64,000 bases of DNA, taken from positions 1,488,001-1,552,000 of the forward strand of contig NZ_CP021455.1 of the NCBI RefSeq assembly GCF_002158865.1, read 5' to 3'. Origin of the DNA: Comamonas serinivorans. GTDB taxonomy: Bacteria; Pseudomonadota; Gammaproteobacteria; Burkholderiales; Burkholderiaceae_C. The notes below the pieces were generated by a model. It had not been told where the DNA came from. It searched no databases and saw nothing but the letters and a program-made list of their open reading frames with translations. Below, piece by piece: positions 40,677 through 49,128 of this stretch (position 1 is the stretch's first letter; each line of letters opens with the position of its first letter). The position numbers and the translations under genes were made by a program.

Positions 40677-42559
40677 ACCAGGCCACCGTGTTCGTGCAGG
40701 CCGCGGCGACGGCCGCGCCCCCCCAGCGCATCGCGCTGCTGGGCAACCCCAATTGCGGCAAGACCGCCTTGTTCAACCAGCTGACCGGCAGCCGCCAGAA
40801 GGTGGCCAACTACGCCGGCGTCACCGTCGAGCGCAAGACCGGCGAGCTGCGCACGCCGCAGGGGCGCAAGCTGGCCGTGCTCGACCTGCCCGGCGCCTAC
40901 AGCCTGAATGCGGTGTCGCTTGACGAGGTGGTGACGCGCGACGTGGTCACCGGCAAACACCCCGCCGACCAACCCGACCTGCTGGTCTGCGTGACCGACG
41001 CCACCAACCTGCGCCTGAACCTGCGCCTGGTGCTCGAGGCCCGCCAGCTGGGCCTGCCCATGCTGCTGGTGGTCAACATGACCGACATGGCCAAGCGCCA
41101 GGGCATCGAGGTTGACACGGCCGTGCTGGCGCGCGAGCTGGCCATGCCGGTGGTCGAAACCGTGGGCGTGAAAAAGGGCGGCGCCGCCGCCTTGCTGGCC
41201 GCGTTGGATGCGCCCGTGCCGCCCGCGCGGCCGCTGCCCTACGAGCCCGCCACGCTGGACGAGGTGCTGAGCACCCAGCGCGAGGTGCGGCGCATCCTCG
41301 ACCTGGCCGTGCAGCACCCGCAGGGCAACATGCAGGTGTCCGACGGCATCGACCGCGTGGTGCTGCATCCCGTGTGGGGCCTGCTCATCCTGGCGCTGAC
41401 GCTGTTCCTGATGTTCCAGGCTGTGTTCACCTGGGCGCAGATCCCCATGGATGCCATTGATGGTGCAACGCAGGCGCTGGGGAACTGGGTGCAGGCCCAC
41501 ATGGCCGACGGGCCGCTGCGCAGCCTGCTGGCCGATGGCGTCATCGCCGGGGTGGGGGGCGTGATCGTCTTCCTGCCGCAGATCCTCATCCTGTTCTTCT
41601 TCATCCTGGTGCTCGAGGATTCGGGCTATCTGCCGCGCGCGGCTTTCCTGCTCGACCGCTTCATGGCCAGCGTCGGCCTGTCCGGGCGCTCGTTCATCCC
41701 GCTGCTGTCCAGCTTTGCCTGCGCCATCCCGGGCATCATGGCCGCGCGCTCCATCAGCAACTGGCGCGACCGGCTCACCACCATCATGATCGCGCCGCTG
41801 ATGACCTGTTCGGCCCGGCTGCCGGTGTACGCGCTGCTGATCGGGGCCTTCATCCCGCAGCGCACCGTGGGGCGCTGGTTCAACCTGCAGGGCCTGGTGC
41901 TGTTCGGCCTGTATGTGCTGGGCATCGTCGGTGCCATGGCCGTGGCCTGGGTGGCCAAGCGCTGGCGGGGCAAGGCCGTGCAGTCGCCCCTCATCATGGA
42001 GCTGCCGCCGTACCGCTGGCCCAGCCTGCGCGACCTGGCGCTGGGCCTGTACGAGCGCGCGGCCATCTTCCTCAAGCGCGTGGGCACCGTCATCCTCACC
42101 GTCACCATCCTGCTGTGGTTTCTGGCCAGCTACCCGGGCGCGCCGGCCGGCGCCACCGAGCCCGCCATCACCTACAGCCTGGCCGGCACGCTGGGCCGCG
42201 CGCTGGAAACCGTGTTCGCGCCCATCGGCTTCAACTGGCAGATCGCCATCGCCCTGGTGCCCGGCATGGCCGCGCGCGAGGTGGCCGTCAGCGCGCTGGG
42301 CACGGTGTACGCGCTGAGCGGTGGCGACGATGCCGCCGCTGCGCTGGGCCCGATCATCGGCGCGCAATGGTCGCTGGCCACGGGCCTGTCGCTGCTGGTC
42401 TGGTACGTGTTCGCGCCGCAGTGCGTGTCCACGCTGGCCACGGTGCGGCGCGAAACCAACTCGTGGCGGCATGTGGCAGGCATGGCGGCCTACATGTTCG
42501 CCCTGGCCTATGGCGCCTGCTGGGTCACCTACCAGCTGGCGCGGCACCTGGGGGCATGA
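40667..42559 (+). CDS. feoB: FeoB ferrous-iron transporter
   Basis: A 630-residue Fe(II) permease with an N-terminal G-protein domain. G1 is GNPNCGKT at 26-33, G2 region NYAGVTVERK, G3 DLPGAYSL and G4 VNMTD. A helical GDI-like part follows and then the Feo membrane core with ILFFFILVLEDSGYLPRAAFLLDR and the Cys-containing gate SSFACAIPGIMAAR. It is shorter than E. coli FeoB (773), within the range of beta-proteobacterial forms. Its stop overlaps the next small gene (ATGA). Confidence 0.96.
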   Translation: MAMNQATVFVQAAATAAPPQRIALLGNPNCGKTALFNQLTGSRQKVANYAGVTVERKTGELRTPQGRKLAVLDLPGAYSLNAVSLDEVVTRDVVTGKHPADQPDLLVCVTDATNLRLNLRLVLEARQLGLPMLLVVNMTDMAKRQGIEVDTAVLARELAMPVVETVGVKKGGAAALLAALDAPVPPARPLPYEPATLDEVLSTQREVRRILDLAVQHPQGNMQVSDGIDRVVLHPVWGLLILALTLFLMFQAVFTWAQIPMDAIDGATQALGNWVQAHMADGPLRSLLADGVIAGVGGVIVFLPQILILFFFILVLEDSGYLPRAAFLLDRFMASVGLSGRSFIPLLSSFACAIPGIMAARSISNWRDRLTTIMIAPLMTCSARLPVYALLIGAFIPQRTVGRWFNLQGLVLFGLYVLGIVGAMAVAWVAKRWRGKAVQSPLIMELPPYRWPSLRDLALGLYERAAIFLKRVGTVILTVTILLWFLASYPGAPAGATEPAITYSLAGTLGRALETVFAPIGFNWQIAIALVPGMAAREVAVSALGTVYALSGGDDAAAALGPIIGAQWSLATGLSLLVWYVFAPQCVSTLATVRRETNSWRHVAGMAAYMFALAYGACWVTYQLARHLGA

Positions 42560-42855
42560 CGATGCAGCAGCTGATGGTGGGGCTCATCGTGGGGGCGGCG
42601 GCCATGTATGCGGTGTGGCACTGGCTGCCTGCGCGACTCAAGCGCCGGGCCGCGCAGGCCATCGCACACGGCAGCGAACGCCTGGGTGTGACCGATGCCG
42701 CCGGCGCCCGCCAGCTGCAGCAGAGCCTGCAGCAGCCTTCCGGCTGCGGGGCTTGCGCACGCTGCGAGCCCGCGTGCAGCACCCAGCCTCGGGCCGAGGC
42801 CGAAGCCGAGGGCACGCGCGACCCTGGCGAGCCACGGCGCAACGCGCCGGTTTGA
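42556..42855 (+). CDS. Small Cys-rich membrane protein following feoB
   Basis: A 99-residue protein with an N-terminal membrane helix (LMVGLIVGAAAMYAVWHWLP), then a basic region and a cysteine cluster CGACARCEPAC (C-x2-C-x2-C-x3-C), and an acidic tail. The start overlaps the feoB stop. In position it takes the place of FeoC, and the cysteine cluster could hold Fe or an Fe-S centre, but the sequence is not a winged-helix FeoC. Confidence 0.8.
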   Translation: MTMQQLMVGLIVGAAAMYAVWHWLPARLKRRAAQAIAHGSERLGVTDAAGARQLQQSLQQPSGCGACARCEPACSTQPRAEAEAEGTRDPGEPRRNAPV

Positions 42856-43120
42856 GGCTGCGCGGCAGGTGGTGCGAGCTCGGGCGCCCAGGTCGGCGTG
42901 GGTTTGAGGCAGCGGAACCCGCCGATTGGAGGCGGCGTGGCGCGACGAGGCGGCTTGCGCGTCCTGTCGTTCGTGGCGACCTTGTTGGGCGGGGTTCATG
43001 GGGGGCGCCGGCCCATGGTGCTAGGCTGTGGCCTGCTGGCGCCGTCACCGCAGGGCAGGGCCCAGGCCGTCGGGCGCCACCGTTCCCCACCCGTTTTCAT
43101 CCCCTCTCCGAAAGACTCCC

Positions 43121-43351
43121 ATGCGCATCGTCTTCAGCTTGCTGGGCCTGGTGATGGTGTTGGCCATCGTGAGCTGGTTGGTCACCCGGCAGCTGAACCC
43201 GGCGCCTGCCCCGGCCGCGCCGCGCGCAGGCCAGGCCGAAGTCCCCCAGCTGCCCGTGGTGACGCCCGGCAACGCCCGCCAGGTGCAGGATCAGGTGCGT
43301 GCCGAGCTGGACCACGTCATGCAGCAAGCCGCTTCGCGCGAGATGCCGTGA
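43121..43351 (+). CDS. Small membrane-anchored hypothetical protein
   Basis: A 76-residue protein: one N-terminal helix (IVFSLLGLVMVLAIVSWLVT), a Pro/Ala linker, then a short amphipathic helix (NARQVQDQVRAELDHVMQQAA). No family recognised. The upstream CTCCC does not look like a Shine-Dalgarno; the CTCTCCGAAAGA region is the best candidate. It stands alone between feo and the HD gene. Confidence 0.6.
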   Translation: MRIVFSLLGLVMVLAIVSWLVTRQLNPAPAPAAPRAGQAEVPQLPVVTPGNARQVQDQVRAELDHVMQQAASREMP

Positions 43352-43474
43352 TGGCCGCGCCGCCGACCCGGTCCGCGGCAGGCCTGCCGCGACTGCGCCG
43401 CCCGCACGCTGCGCCGGCCGTGTGAACCGCCGGCTCGCCAATCCCCGTTCATTCCACCTGTCCGTGAGTCCGCC

Positions 43475-44167
43475 ATGAACGACGCCTGCTTCACCCCCGC
43501 GCGCTGGCTGCGCCTGTGCGATGCGCTGGCCGTGCCGCCGGCTCATGCCGCGCGCACGCGGTTCGCCGACCTGCAGGCGGCCTATGCCGAGCCGCAGCGC
43601 CACTACCACACGGCCCAGCACATCGGCGAATGCCTGACCCTGCTGGACGGGGTGCGTGACCTGCCGCAAGGCGCCGATGCGGCTAGGCCAGGAAAGGCCC
43701 GGCCGGGAGCGGCCCAGCCAGGAGCAGCCTTGAACGACCCGGCGTTGATCGAAGCCGCCCTCTGGCTGCACGACGTGGTCTACGACCCGCAGGCCAAGAC
43801 CAACGAAGCGCAGAGCGCGGCCCTGGCCGCGCACTGGTTGGCCGGCGCCTTGAGCGAGGCGCGCCTGCAGCGGCTGTGCCGCTGGATCGCGGCCACCCAG
43901 CACCACGACGCTGCGCCCGACGACGCTGACCTGCAGGCGCTGCTGGACATCGACCTCGCCATCCTGGCCGCGCCGCCGGCGCGCTTTGCCGAGTACGAGG
44001 CGCAGGTCGCCCGCGAATACGCCCACGTGCCCGCCGACCTGTTCCGCCAGGGGCGACGCGCCTTCCTGCTCAGCCTGGGGCAGCGGCCGCGGCTGTACCA
44101 CCACCCGGCTTTCCTCGCGCTGGAGGTGCCGGCACGCCGCAACCTGGCGGCCGCCGTGGCCGGCTGA
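43475..44167 (+). CDS. HD-superfamily predicted metal-dependent phosphohydrolase
   Basis: A 230-residue all-helical HD-domain protein of the COG4339 type. The metal-binding residues are visible in RHYHTAQHIGECL, LWLHDVVYD and the later LDIDLAIL. The substrate is unknown. Residues about 71-85 are a low-complexity insertion of three five-residue units (RPGKA, RPGAA, QPGAA) encoded by a 15-bp triplication, in the loop before the HD motif. Confidence 0.85.
   Translation: MNDACFTPARWLRLCDALAVPPAHAARTRFADLQAAYAEPQRHYHTAQHIGECLTLLDGVRDLPQGADAARPGKARPGAAQPGAALNDPALIEAALWLHDVVYDPQAKTNEAQSAALAAHWLAGALSEARLQRLCRWIAATQHHDAAPDDADLQALLDIDLAILAAPPARFAEYEAQVAREYAHVPADLFRQGRRAFLLSLGQRPRLYHHPAFLALEVPARRNLAAAVAG
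43685..43729 (+). repeat. Three tandem 15-bp units in the HD hydrolase gene
   Basis: AGG CCA GGA AAG GCC and two diverged copies follow one another in frame, giving RPGKA-RPGAA-QPGAA. It is a short in-frame expansion in a surface loop. Confidence 0.8.
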
Positions 44168-44564
44168 GGTTGGTCGGAGCCGGTGTGCCCGCATGACTCG
44201 GGGCAGGGCACCACGGCCGGCCTTCCGCAGCCGGCTGAACCCGGCGCTGACCTTCAGCACGCTGGTGGAGGGCTCGGCCAACCGCATGGCGCGCGCCGTG
44301 ACCGTTCCCGCTTGCAGGCGAGGCGGCTTCGGCACGGCTTTCGGCGTGGGCGCGCAGGGTCTGCGGCGGCTGGCCGAAGTCCTCGGCTCGGCCGAATGCC
44401 CAGGTGTCAGCAGGCCGGGTTCTGTTCAGATGGCCCGCTCACGGTGTCGCCAAGTGTGTGCAAGTTTAAAGGCAGTATGGCCTGGTTGCCGTTTCAAATG
44501 AAACGGCAACCAGGCCATACAGGTCAAAGACAATGTTCCGCTCTCGCGGACGGACGCCAGGCGG
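44168..44564. other. Gene-free convergent gap with one palindromic repeat
   Basis: 397 bp between the HD gene and the CoA-transferase. Several open frames exist but their composition is that of shadow frames. The only clear structure is the 48-nt repeat at 44474-44521. Confidence 0.6.
44474..44521. repeat. 48-nt palindromic repeat, copy 5, perfect 21-bp stem
   Basis: The best-preserved copy: 44475-44520 is a 21-bp perfect inverted repeat around AAAT, from GTATGGCC through CCGTTTC to the mirrored CCATAC. It lies 44 bp downstream of the CoA-transferase stop in a convergent gap. As RNA it would be a strong hairpin in either direction; there is no T-run. Confidence 0.95.
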
Positions 44565-45791
44565 TCAGATCACGCCGCGGTCGCGCAGGCCCTGAATCTG
44601 CTCGGCCGTCAGGCCCAGCTCCTGCTGCAGCGTGGCGTCGGTGTGCTCGCCCAGCAGCGGCGCCGACTTTTCGTACACCACCGGCGTTTCCGAGAACTTG
44701 AACGGGTTGGCCACGCCCGGTGCGTCCACGCCCACGCTGTGCTTGAGCGTGAGCTGCGTGCCGCGGTGCTTGACCTGCGGGTCCTCGAACATCTCGGGGA
44801 TGGTGTAGATCGGGCCGCAGGGCACGTTGGCCGCTTCCATCAGCGCCATCCACTCGTGCATGGTCTTGGTCTTGAAGATCTCGGCCACCACGGGCACCAG
44901 GGCGTCGCGGTTCTCGAGCCGGCCCGAGACCTTGATGAAGCGCTCGTCCTCGGCCAGGTCGGGCCGATTGAACACCTTCACGCACAGGTCGCGGTACTGG
45001 GTGTCGTTGCCCACGGCGCAGATGATGTCGCCCTGTTTGCAGCGGAACACCTGGTAGGGAACCATGTTCGAGTGCGCGTTGCCCATGCGCCGCGGCGTCT
45101 TGCCTGACAGGAAGTAGTTGATGGCCTGGTACGAGCTGATGGCGGACACGCAGTCGAGCAGCGCCATGTCGATGTACTGGCCCTTGCCGCTTTCGCGCCG
45201 GTGCTCCAGCGCGGCCAGGATGGCGGTGGCCGAGTACATGCCGGTCAGCAGGTCCGAAATCGCGATGCCGACCTTCATGGGCTCGTCGCCCGGCGTGCCG
45301 TCGGGCTGGCCGGTGATGCTCATCAGCCCGCCCATGCCCTGGAACACGAAGTCATACCCCGGCTGCGGCGCGTAGGGGCCGGACTGGCCAAAGCCCGTGA
45401 TCGAGCAGTAGACGATGCGCGGGTTGACCTCGGCGATGGACGCGTAATCCAGTCCATAGCGCTTCAAGGTGCCGACCTTGTAATTCTCGACCAGCACGTC
45501 GGCCGTCTTGGCCAGCTCGCGCACCAGGTTCTGGCCCTCGGGCGTGGCGATGTCGATGGTGACCGACTTCTTGCTGCGGTTGGCGCTCAGGAAGTAGGAC
45601 GAGTCGTTGGTGATGTTGCCGTCGGCGTCCTTCAGGAAGGGCGGGCCCCAGGCGCGCGTGTCGTCGCCGATTTTGGGGCGCTCCACCTTGATGACCTCGG
45701 CACCCATGTCGGCAAACACCTGGGTGGCCCAGGGGCCGGCCAGGATGCGGGACAGGTCGAGGATCTTCAAATGTTCAAGCGCTTTGGCCAT
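44565..45791 (-). CDS. CaiB/BaiF family III CoA-transferase
   Basis: A 408-residue family III CoA-transferase. The N-terminal Rossmann half starts LKILDLSRILAGPWATQVFADMGAEVIKVERP. The CoA-binding region NRSKKSVTID and SITGFGQSGPYAPQPGYD follow. The likely catalytic aspartate is D180 in GIAISDLLTG. The start at 45791 has GGAG upstream. Length and motifs fit formyl-CoA or succinyl-CoA:dicarboxylate CoA-transferases; the acid is not known. It is monocistronic here. Confidence 0.9.
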   Translation of the reverse strand: MAKALEHLKILDLSRILAGPWATQVFADMGAEVIKVERPKIGDDTRAWGPPFLKDADGNITNDSSYFLSANRSKKSVTIDIATPEGQNLVRELAKTADVLVENYKVGTLKRYGLDYASIAEVNPRIVYCSITGFGQSGPYAPQPGYDFVFQGMGGLMSITGQPDGTPGDEPMKVGIAISDLLTGMYSATAILAALEHRRESGKGQYIDMALLDCVSAISSYQAINYFLSGKTPRRMGNAHSNMVPYQVFRCKQGDIICAVGNDTQYRDLCVKVFNRPDLAEDERFIKVSGRLENRDALVPVVAEIFKTKTMHEWMALMEAANVPCGPIYTIPEMFEDPQVKHRGTQLTLKHSVGVDAPGVANPFKFSETPVVYEKSAPLLGEHTDATLQQELGLTAEQIQGLRDRGVI

Positions 45792-46220
45792 GGGGAAAAC
45801 TCCGAGTGTGGGGCGGGGGCGGTGCGAGGCCCTGGCGGGCGGGTCTGAACCGGTGCCGCAGTGGGTGCACGGGTCTGCTGCCGCTTGCTGGAAGCGGCAA
45901 GCATATGCGCCGTGCGACCCGGCGGGGACGGGTGGCCGTCTCGCGGTGGACACCCGAGGGAGACCGCCGCGATGGCGCGCCGTGAGTCACGCGTGACGCT
46001 ACGCGCGCGGGCGCTGCCGCCTGCGCAAGGGCGCTGCGCCGCCACGGCGCTCAGGGCCCTGGCAGTCACCTGAGTGTGGTGTGTGCACGGCCGGACGTGG
46101 GCCAAGCTGCGGCGCCAGCGCGTGTCGCGACAGGGCTGAGTCGGCTGCCTCATCGGCCGGGGCGGACAGCAGCGGGCATCTCATGCGCCCCGCCGCGACC
46201 ACCCTGTCACGCGGTCCGCT
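45792..46220. other. 429-bp gene-free gap
   Basis: GC-rich sequence between the CoA-transferase start and the lipoprotein stop. I see no coding frame with a ribosome site, no hairpin and no repeat copy. It includes the CoA-transferase promoter. Confidence 0.5.
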
Positions 46221-46952
46221 TCAGCCGCACTTGACCTTCAGCGTCTGCAGCACCTGGCCAAGCTTGGTGGCGCCCGCGGCGTCGTACGAGGTGCCCACCA
46301 TCGCCACCGCGTGTTCACCCTTGCGGCAGGCGTAGTAGTGCTGGGTCATGAGGATGCCGGCCTGTTTGGCGGTAACCTCCAGCACGCCGAAGGTGTTGCC
46401 CTGGATGCGCTCGGTCTTGCAGGTGTCGGACACCGAGAACTGCGGCGCAGCGGACTTCAGCATCTGGCCCACGTGCGAGAGGTAGTCGCAGCCCGACTTG
46501 ATGCCCGGCAAGGCCGAGATGTTCTCGGCCACGCCCACCAGGCTGGCGATCTGCTTGCCCGGCGTGCCCGGAGGCGCTTCGAAAAAGCTGAACAGCGGCA
46601 GCGAGGACTTCAACGAGGCGTCGAGCATGGCCTTGAGCATCTTGTCGTCCCCGGCGACCATGTCGGTGCCGCGCTGCGACATCTTCATCGTTTCTTCTGC
46701 GGGCTGGGCGTACCAGCCTTCAGGCTTGGCGATGGACAGGCCCATGTAGTCGTTCTCATACGTCACGCCGTCGGCGCTGCGGGTCAGGGGCGATGCGTTC
46801 GCGGCCGGTGTGGCCGGGGTCTGCTGCGGTTGTGCGGTGGCCTGTGGCGCGGGCTGTACGGCCTCAGGGGTTTTGGCTTCGGCGGGCTTGTCTTCGGACT
46901 TGGAGCAGGCGACGCACAGCACGCAGGTGGCGGCGATCAGGATGGCTTTCAC
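46221..46952 (-). CDS. Putative lipoprotein of unknown function
   Basis: A 243-residue protein with a lipoprotein signal ending LCVAC, a Glu/Ala/Pro/Gln-rich linker to about residue 55, and a soluble domain (YENDYMGLSIAKPEGWY opens a beta-rich region typical of PsbP/DUF-type lipoproteins). Three further cysteines could make disulphides. It is probably anchored in the periplasm. No family is claimed. Confidence 0.75.
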   Translation of the reverse strand: MKAILIAATCVLCVACSKSEDKPAEAKTPEAVQPAPQATAQPQQTPATPAANASPLTRSADGVTYENDYMGLSIAKPEGWYAQPAEETMKMSQRGTDMVAGDDKMLKAMLDASLKSSLPLFSFFEAPPGTPGKQIASLVGVAENISALPGIKSGCDYLSHVGQMLKSAAPQFSVSDTCKTERIQGNTFGVLEVTAKQAGILMTQHYYACRKGEHAVAMVGTSYDAAGATKLGQVLQTLKVKCG

Positions 46953-47199
46953 GGAGTGACTCCCTCGTTGGATGAGCGCTGCCCTGGCCCGGTTCTGTGA
47001 TGGTGGTGATGAATCAGGCTCGGCAGGGACGCAGGCTGAGTGCCGGCGTCGCGCGGAGCTTACCTTGCATGGTCGCCGGACACTGCGCGGGCGGCGACCT
47101 GGACCGACGCAGTGACTGGCCGTCGGACGGATGGCCGGCTCGGCGCGTGTTGCCGAGCGCTGTCTTCAGCGGCCGGCATCGCCTGGCGGCGATCCCCCG

Positions 47200-47826
47200 T
47201 CAGCGCGGCACCACGAAGGCCTGGCGTGCCTGGGCGACGGCGGCGCGGGTGACGCAGTCGCGGGCGTGGTCGTTGACCAGGCCCATGGCCTGCATGAAGG
47301 CGAAGACGGTGGTGGGGCCGACGAACTTCCAGCCCAGTCGCTTCAGGTCCTTGGACAGCTTGACCGAGGCCTCGATCTGCGAGGCGGTCAACGGCTGCGG
47401 CAACTGCGTGGCGAGTTGCTCAGGTGTGGGCTCGTGCCGCCAGAAGTAGGCGGCCAGCGAACCGTGGGCCTGCTGCATCTCGACGGCGCGCGCGGCGTTG
47501 TGGATCACGGCTTCGATCTTGCCGCGATGGCGCACGATGCCCGCGTCGGCCAGCAGGCGCGTGACCTCGGCCTCGCCGTAGCGGGCCACCTTGTGGAAGT
47601 CGAAGTGGTCAAACGCCTGGCGGAAGGCTTCGCGCTTGTTGAGGATGGTGCGCCACGACAGGCCGGACTGGAAGGCTTCGAGGCTGAGCTTCTCGAACAG
47701 GCGCACGTCGTCGGCCACGGGAAAGCCCCATTCCCGATCGTGGTAGGGCAGGAACTCCGGCACGTTGGCGCACCAAGCGCAACGCGTGTGGTCATCCGGG
47801 GCGGAGGTGGGCAGCGAGGTGGTCAT
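47200..47826 (-). CDS. tag: DNA-3-methyladenine glycosylase I
   Basis: A 208-residue base-excision enzyme removing 3-methyladenine. The hallmark CAWC...YHDREWGFPV carries the zinc cysteine and the catalytic-site acid. SGLSWRTILNKREAFRQAF and AGIVRHRGKIEAVIHNA (the HhH region) and the C-terminal TSFKF-type end KFVGPTTVFAFMQAMGLVNDH complete the TagI family. It is monocistronic, with a palindromic repeat just upstream. Confidence 0.96.
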   Translation of the reverse strand: MTTSLPTSAPDDHTRCAWCANVPEFLPYHDREWGFPVADDVRLFEKLSLEAFQSGLSWRTILNKREAFRQAFDHFDFHKVARYGEAEVTRLLADAGIVRHRGKIEAVIHNAARAVEMQQAHGSLAAYFWRHEPTPEQLATQLPQPLTASQIEASVKLSKDLKRLGWKFVGPTTVFAFMQAMGLVNDHARDCVTRAAVAQARQAFVVPR

Positions 47827-47875
47827 GGCGGGGGCCGTGGAACCGGCGCAGTGGGTGGAGGAGTATTGAACCAGG

Positions 47876-47923
47876 AGTATGGGCCAGTTTTCGTTAATTG
47901 GAAAACGAGAGGAGGCGCATACT
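47876..47923. repeat. 48-nt palindromic repeat, copy 6
   Basis: AGTATGG...GCATACT ends; inner stem TCGTT/AACGA, where the outer pair has changed from C-G to T-A on both sides. It lies 9 bp downstream of the wlbA stop codon and upstream of tag. Confidence 0.88.
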
Positions 47924-47932
47924 TGGTGAATG

Positions 47933-48907
47933 TCATGGGTTGGTCAGAGTGCGCGCCAGCGTGGGGTGGGCCCGTTCGGTGGCGGCCGCCACGGGCCGCG
48001 CCGTGCGGATGGCGCTGACGGTGGCGATGCAGTGGCGCGCATCGGCCAGACCATAGCCGTGGCCGGCGACGATTTCGCGCAGGCTGACGGTGTGCAGGTC
48101 GGTGAAGCCTTCCGAGAACTCCAGCATCTCGTTGCCGATGCGGATGTTGCGGAAGGTGGTTTTCTTGCCCTGCACCTCGGCGGGCAGGTCGGCCGCGTCG
48201 ATGGAGAGGAACCAGCGCACGCGCGCCCGTTCGTACTCCAGGTAGCCGATGGCCTTGTCGTCGGCACTCAGGTAGACCTCGCTGGCCTGCAGCTGGCCGA
48301 AGACCACGTGCAGCATGTCGAAGAAATGCACGCCGATGTTGGTGGCCACGCCGTAGGACTGGCGCGGGTCGCCTTTCCAGCTCTGGTGGTACCACTTGCC
48401 GCGCGAGGTGATGTAGGTCAGCTCCACGTCGAACTTCTGGCCGGCCGGGGTGGCGGCCACCTTGGCCTGCAGCGCGCGGATGGCCTCGTGGTGGCGCAAC
48501 TGCAGGATGTTGTAGACGCGCCGGCCCGTTTCGCGCTCGACCAGCGCAAGGTCGTCCAGCAGGTCCAGCGTGGGCACCAGCGGCTTTTCGCAGATCACGT
48601 CGCAGCCCAGGCGCAAGCCGGCGGTGGTGTGGGCGTGGTGCAGGTGGTTGGGGCTGGCGACGATGACGTAGTCGAGCGCGGTGGCGGGGTCGCGCTTGAG
48701 CCGCCAGCAGAAGTCGTAAAAGCGCTCGAAGTCGGTGAAGAACTCGGCCTGGGGGTGCAGGCTGTCGATGATGCCGACCGAGTCGTTCACGTCGTAGGCC
48801 ACGGCGAGCTGGTGGCCCAGGTCCTGGATGGCGCGCATGTGGCGTGGCGCGATGTAGCCGGCGGCGCCGATGAGGGCAAAGCGTTTGGGGTGCGAGGTGG
48901 TGGACAT
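47933..48907 (-). CDS. wlbA: WlbA/WbpB-type UDP-GlcNAcA 3-dehydrogenase
   Basis: A 324-residue Gfo/Idh/MocA oxidoreductase that matches WlbA/WbpB along its length: start FALIGAAGYIAPRHMRAI, DSVGIID, the CEKPL catalytic lysine, YNILQLRHHEAI, TYITSRGKWYHQSWKGD, NIGVHFFDML, and SEGFTDLHT near the end. Those enzymes oxidise C3 of UDP-N-acetylglucosaminuronate in the pathway to 2,3-diacetamido sugars of lipopolysaccharide. The partner genes (WbpA, WbpE, WbpD, WbpI types) are absent from the window, so it is an orphan here. The ATG at 48907 is chosen over an upstream frame extension. Confidence 0.9.
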   Translation of the reverse strand: MSTTSHPKRFALIGAAGYIAPRHMRAIQDLGHQLAVAYDVNDSVGIIDSLHPQAEFFTDFERFYDFCWRLKRDPATALDYVIVASPNHLHHAHTTAGLRLGCDVICEKPLVPTLDLLDDLALVERETGRRVYNILQLRHHEAIRALQAKVAATPAGQKFDVELTYITSRGKWYHQSWKGDPRQSYGVATNIGVHFFDMLHVVFGQLQASEVYLSADDKAIGYLEYERARVRWFLSIDAADLPAEVQGKKTTFRNIRIGNEMLEFSEGFTDLHTVSLREIVAGHGYGLADARHCIATVSAIRTARPVAAATERAHPTLARTLTNP

Positions 48908-49128
48908 GGCTGTGCGTGCAGCGGCGCGGTGGGCCGCCTTGGGCACGGATTGTCGCGCGGCTGGCGCCTGGGGCTGTTGCGGGCGCATCGGGAGGCGCGG
49001 CGCCTGCCAGCGTCTCGTGGCGCCGGGGCGGCCTGCTCACGGTCACCCAGGCGATGGTTCATGCTGCCGCCAGCCTGTCGGCCGTGGAGCCGGCAGCGGC
49101 AAGGCCGGGCCGGCACGTTGATCGGGCT

